This document shows positions 6,597-6,609 of a stretch of 6,609 nucleotides of DNA, one piece after another; position 1 is the stretch's first letter; each line of letters starts with the position of its first letter. Made by a program: the position numbers and the translations under genes. The stretch lies in the NCBI GenBank assembly GCA_964394905.1, contig CAYMZF010000027.1:1-6609 (forward strand). Direction: 5' to 3'. Source of the stretch: GCA-002840305 sp964394905 (GTDB lineage Bacteria; Patescibacteriota; Patescibacteriia; Patescibacteriales; UBA12465). The notes below the pieces were generated by a model. The model ran no database searches, was not told the origin of the DNA, and saw only the letters and a list, made by a program, of their open reading frames with translations.

Positions 6597-6609
6597 AAAA
6601 AAACGGCTG
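6597..6609 (-). terminator. Probable 3' half of a Rho-independent terminator of an upstream gene
   Basis: Read on the minus strand, the right edge is CAGCCG followed directly by seven T, then ATTTG and seven more T. A GC-rich arm running into a T-tract is the form of an intrinsic terminator's descending stem. The matching arm (CGGCTG and loop) would lie just outside the window, so the hairpin cannot be confirmed. If real, it ends the gene upstream of holB and makes holB the first gene of a new unit. Confidence 0.4.

Noticed and set aside
1..6609. Alternative genetic code with UGA recoded (known in some Candidate Phyla lineages)
   Set aside because: All genes read through with standard code, Trp positions checked in SecA are TGG, and no in-frame TGA needs explaining. 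With every stop being TAA, the window cannot test this further.
1..6609. A new defence, mobile or biosynthetic system
   Set aside because: Five of six genes are recognised housekeeping genes in partly conserved order; only the lipoprotein lacks a known function, and one gene is not evidence of a system.

Overview
The window carries six protein genes, all on the minus strand, so transcription runs from the right edge (about 6609) to the left edge (1). The DNA is AT-rich (roughly one third G+C by eye), the gaps are 16 to 72 bases, and all five visible stop codons are TAA. There is no gene-free stretch over 300 bases and no sign of a mobile element, CRISPR array, tRNA or rRNA. The proteins are clearly bacterial. 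The compact low-GC layout, the short lineage-type insertions in SecA and RseP, the short HPF and the stripped-down delta' subunit suggest a member of the Patescibacteria (Candidate Phyla Radiation). That placement is an inference from protein style, not from a marker search.

Layout in transcription order: a probable half of a Rho-independent terminator at the right edge (the 3' arm and T-tract of an upstream gene); holB-like delta' subunit of DNA polymerase III (6552 to 5584); a 72-base gap with the best promoter candidate of the window; a secreted lipoprotein built as an Asp-box beta-propeller (5511 to 4405); frr, ribosome recycling factor (4384 to 3830); rseP, site-2-type intramembrane metalloprotease (3813 to 2677); hpf/raiA, ribosome hibernation factor of the short type (2636 to 2313); and secA, which starts at 2295 and runs off the left edge after 765 codons, lacking its C-terminal part.

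The lipoprotein-frr-rseP-hpf-secA block probably forms one transcription unit with gaps of 20, 16, 40 and 17 bases. It joins two ribosome-cycle factors (recycling and hibernation) with two envelope functions (preprotein translocation and membrane proteolysis) and one exported lipoprotein that itself needs the Sec route. Two pieces of widespread synteny can be recognised: frr followed by rseP, with the usual uppS-cdsA-dxr genes absent between them, and hpf followed by secA, which in many bacteria is followed by prfB.

Five of the six genes are housekeeping genes. I see no evidence of a new defence, mobile or biosynthetic system. The points most worth a second look are the lipoprotein propeller, the degenerate active-site motifs of delta', the insertions in SecA and RseP, the lack of Shine-Dalgarno sequences before all six starts, and the strong excess of the tetranucleotide CCGG.
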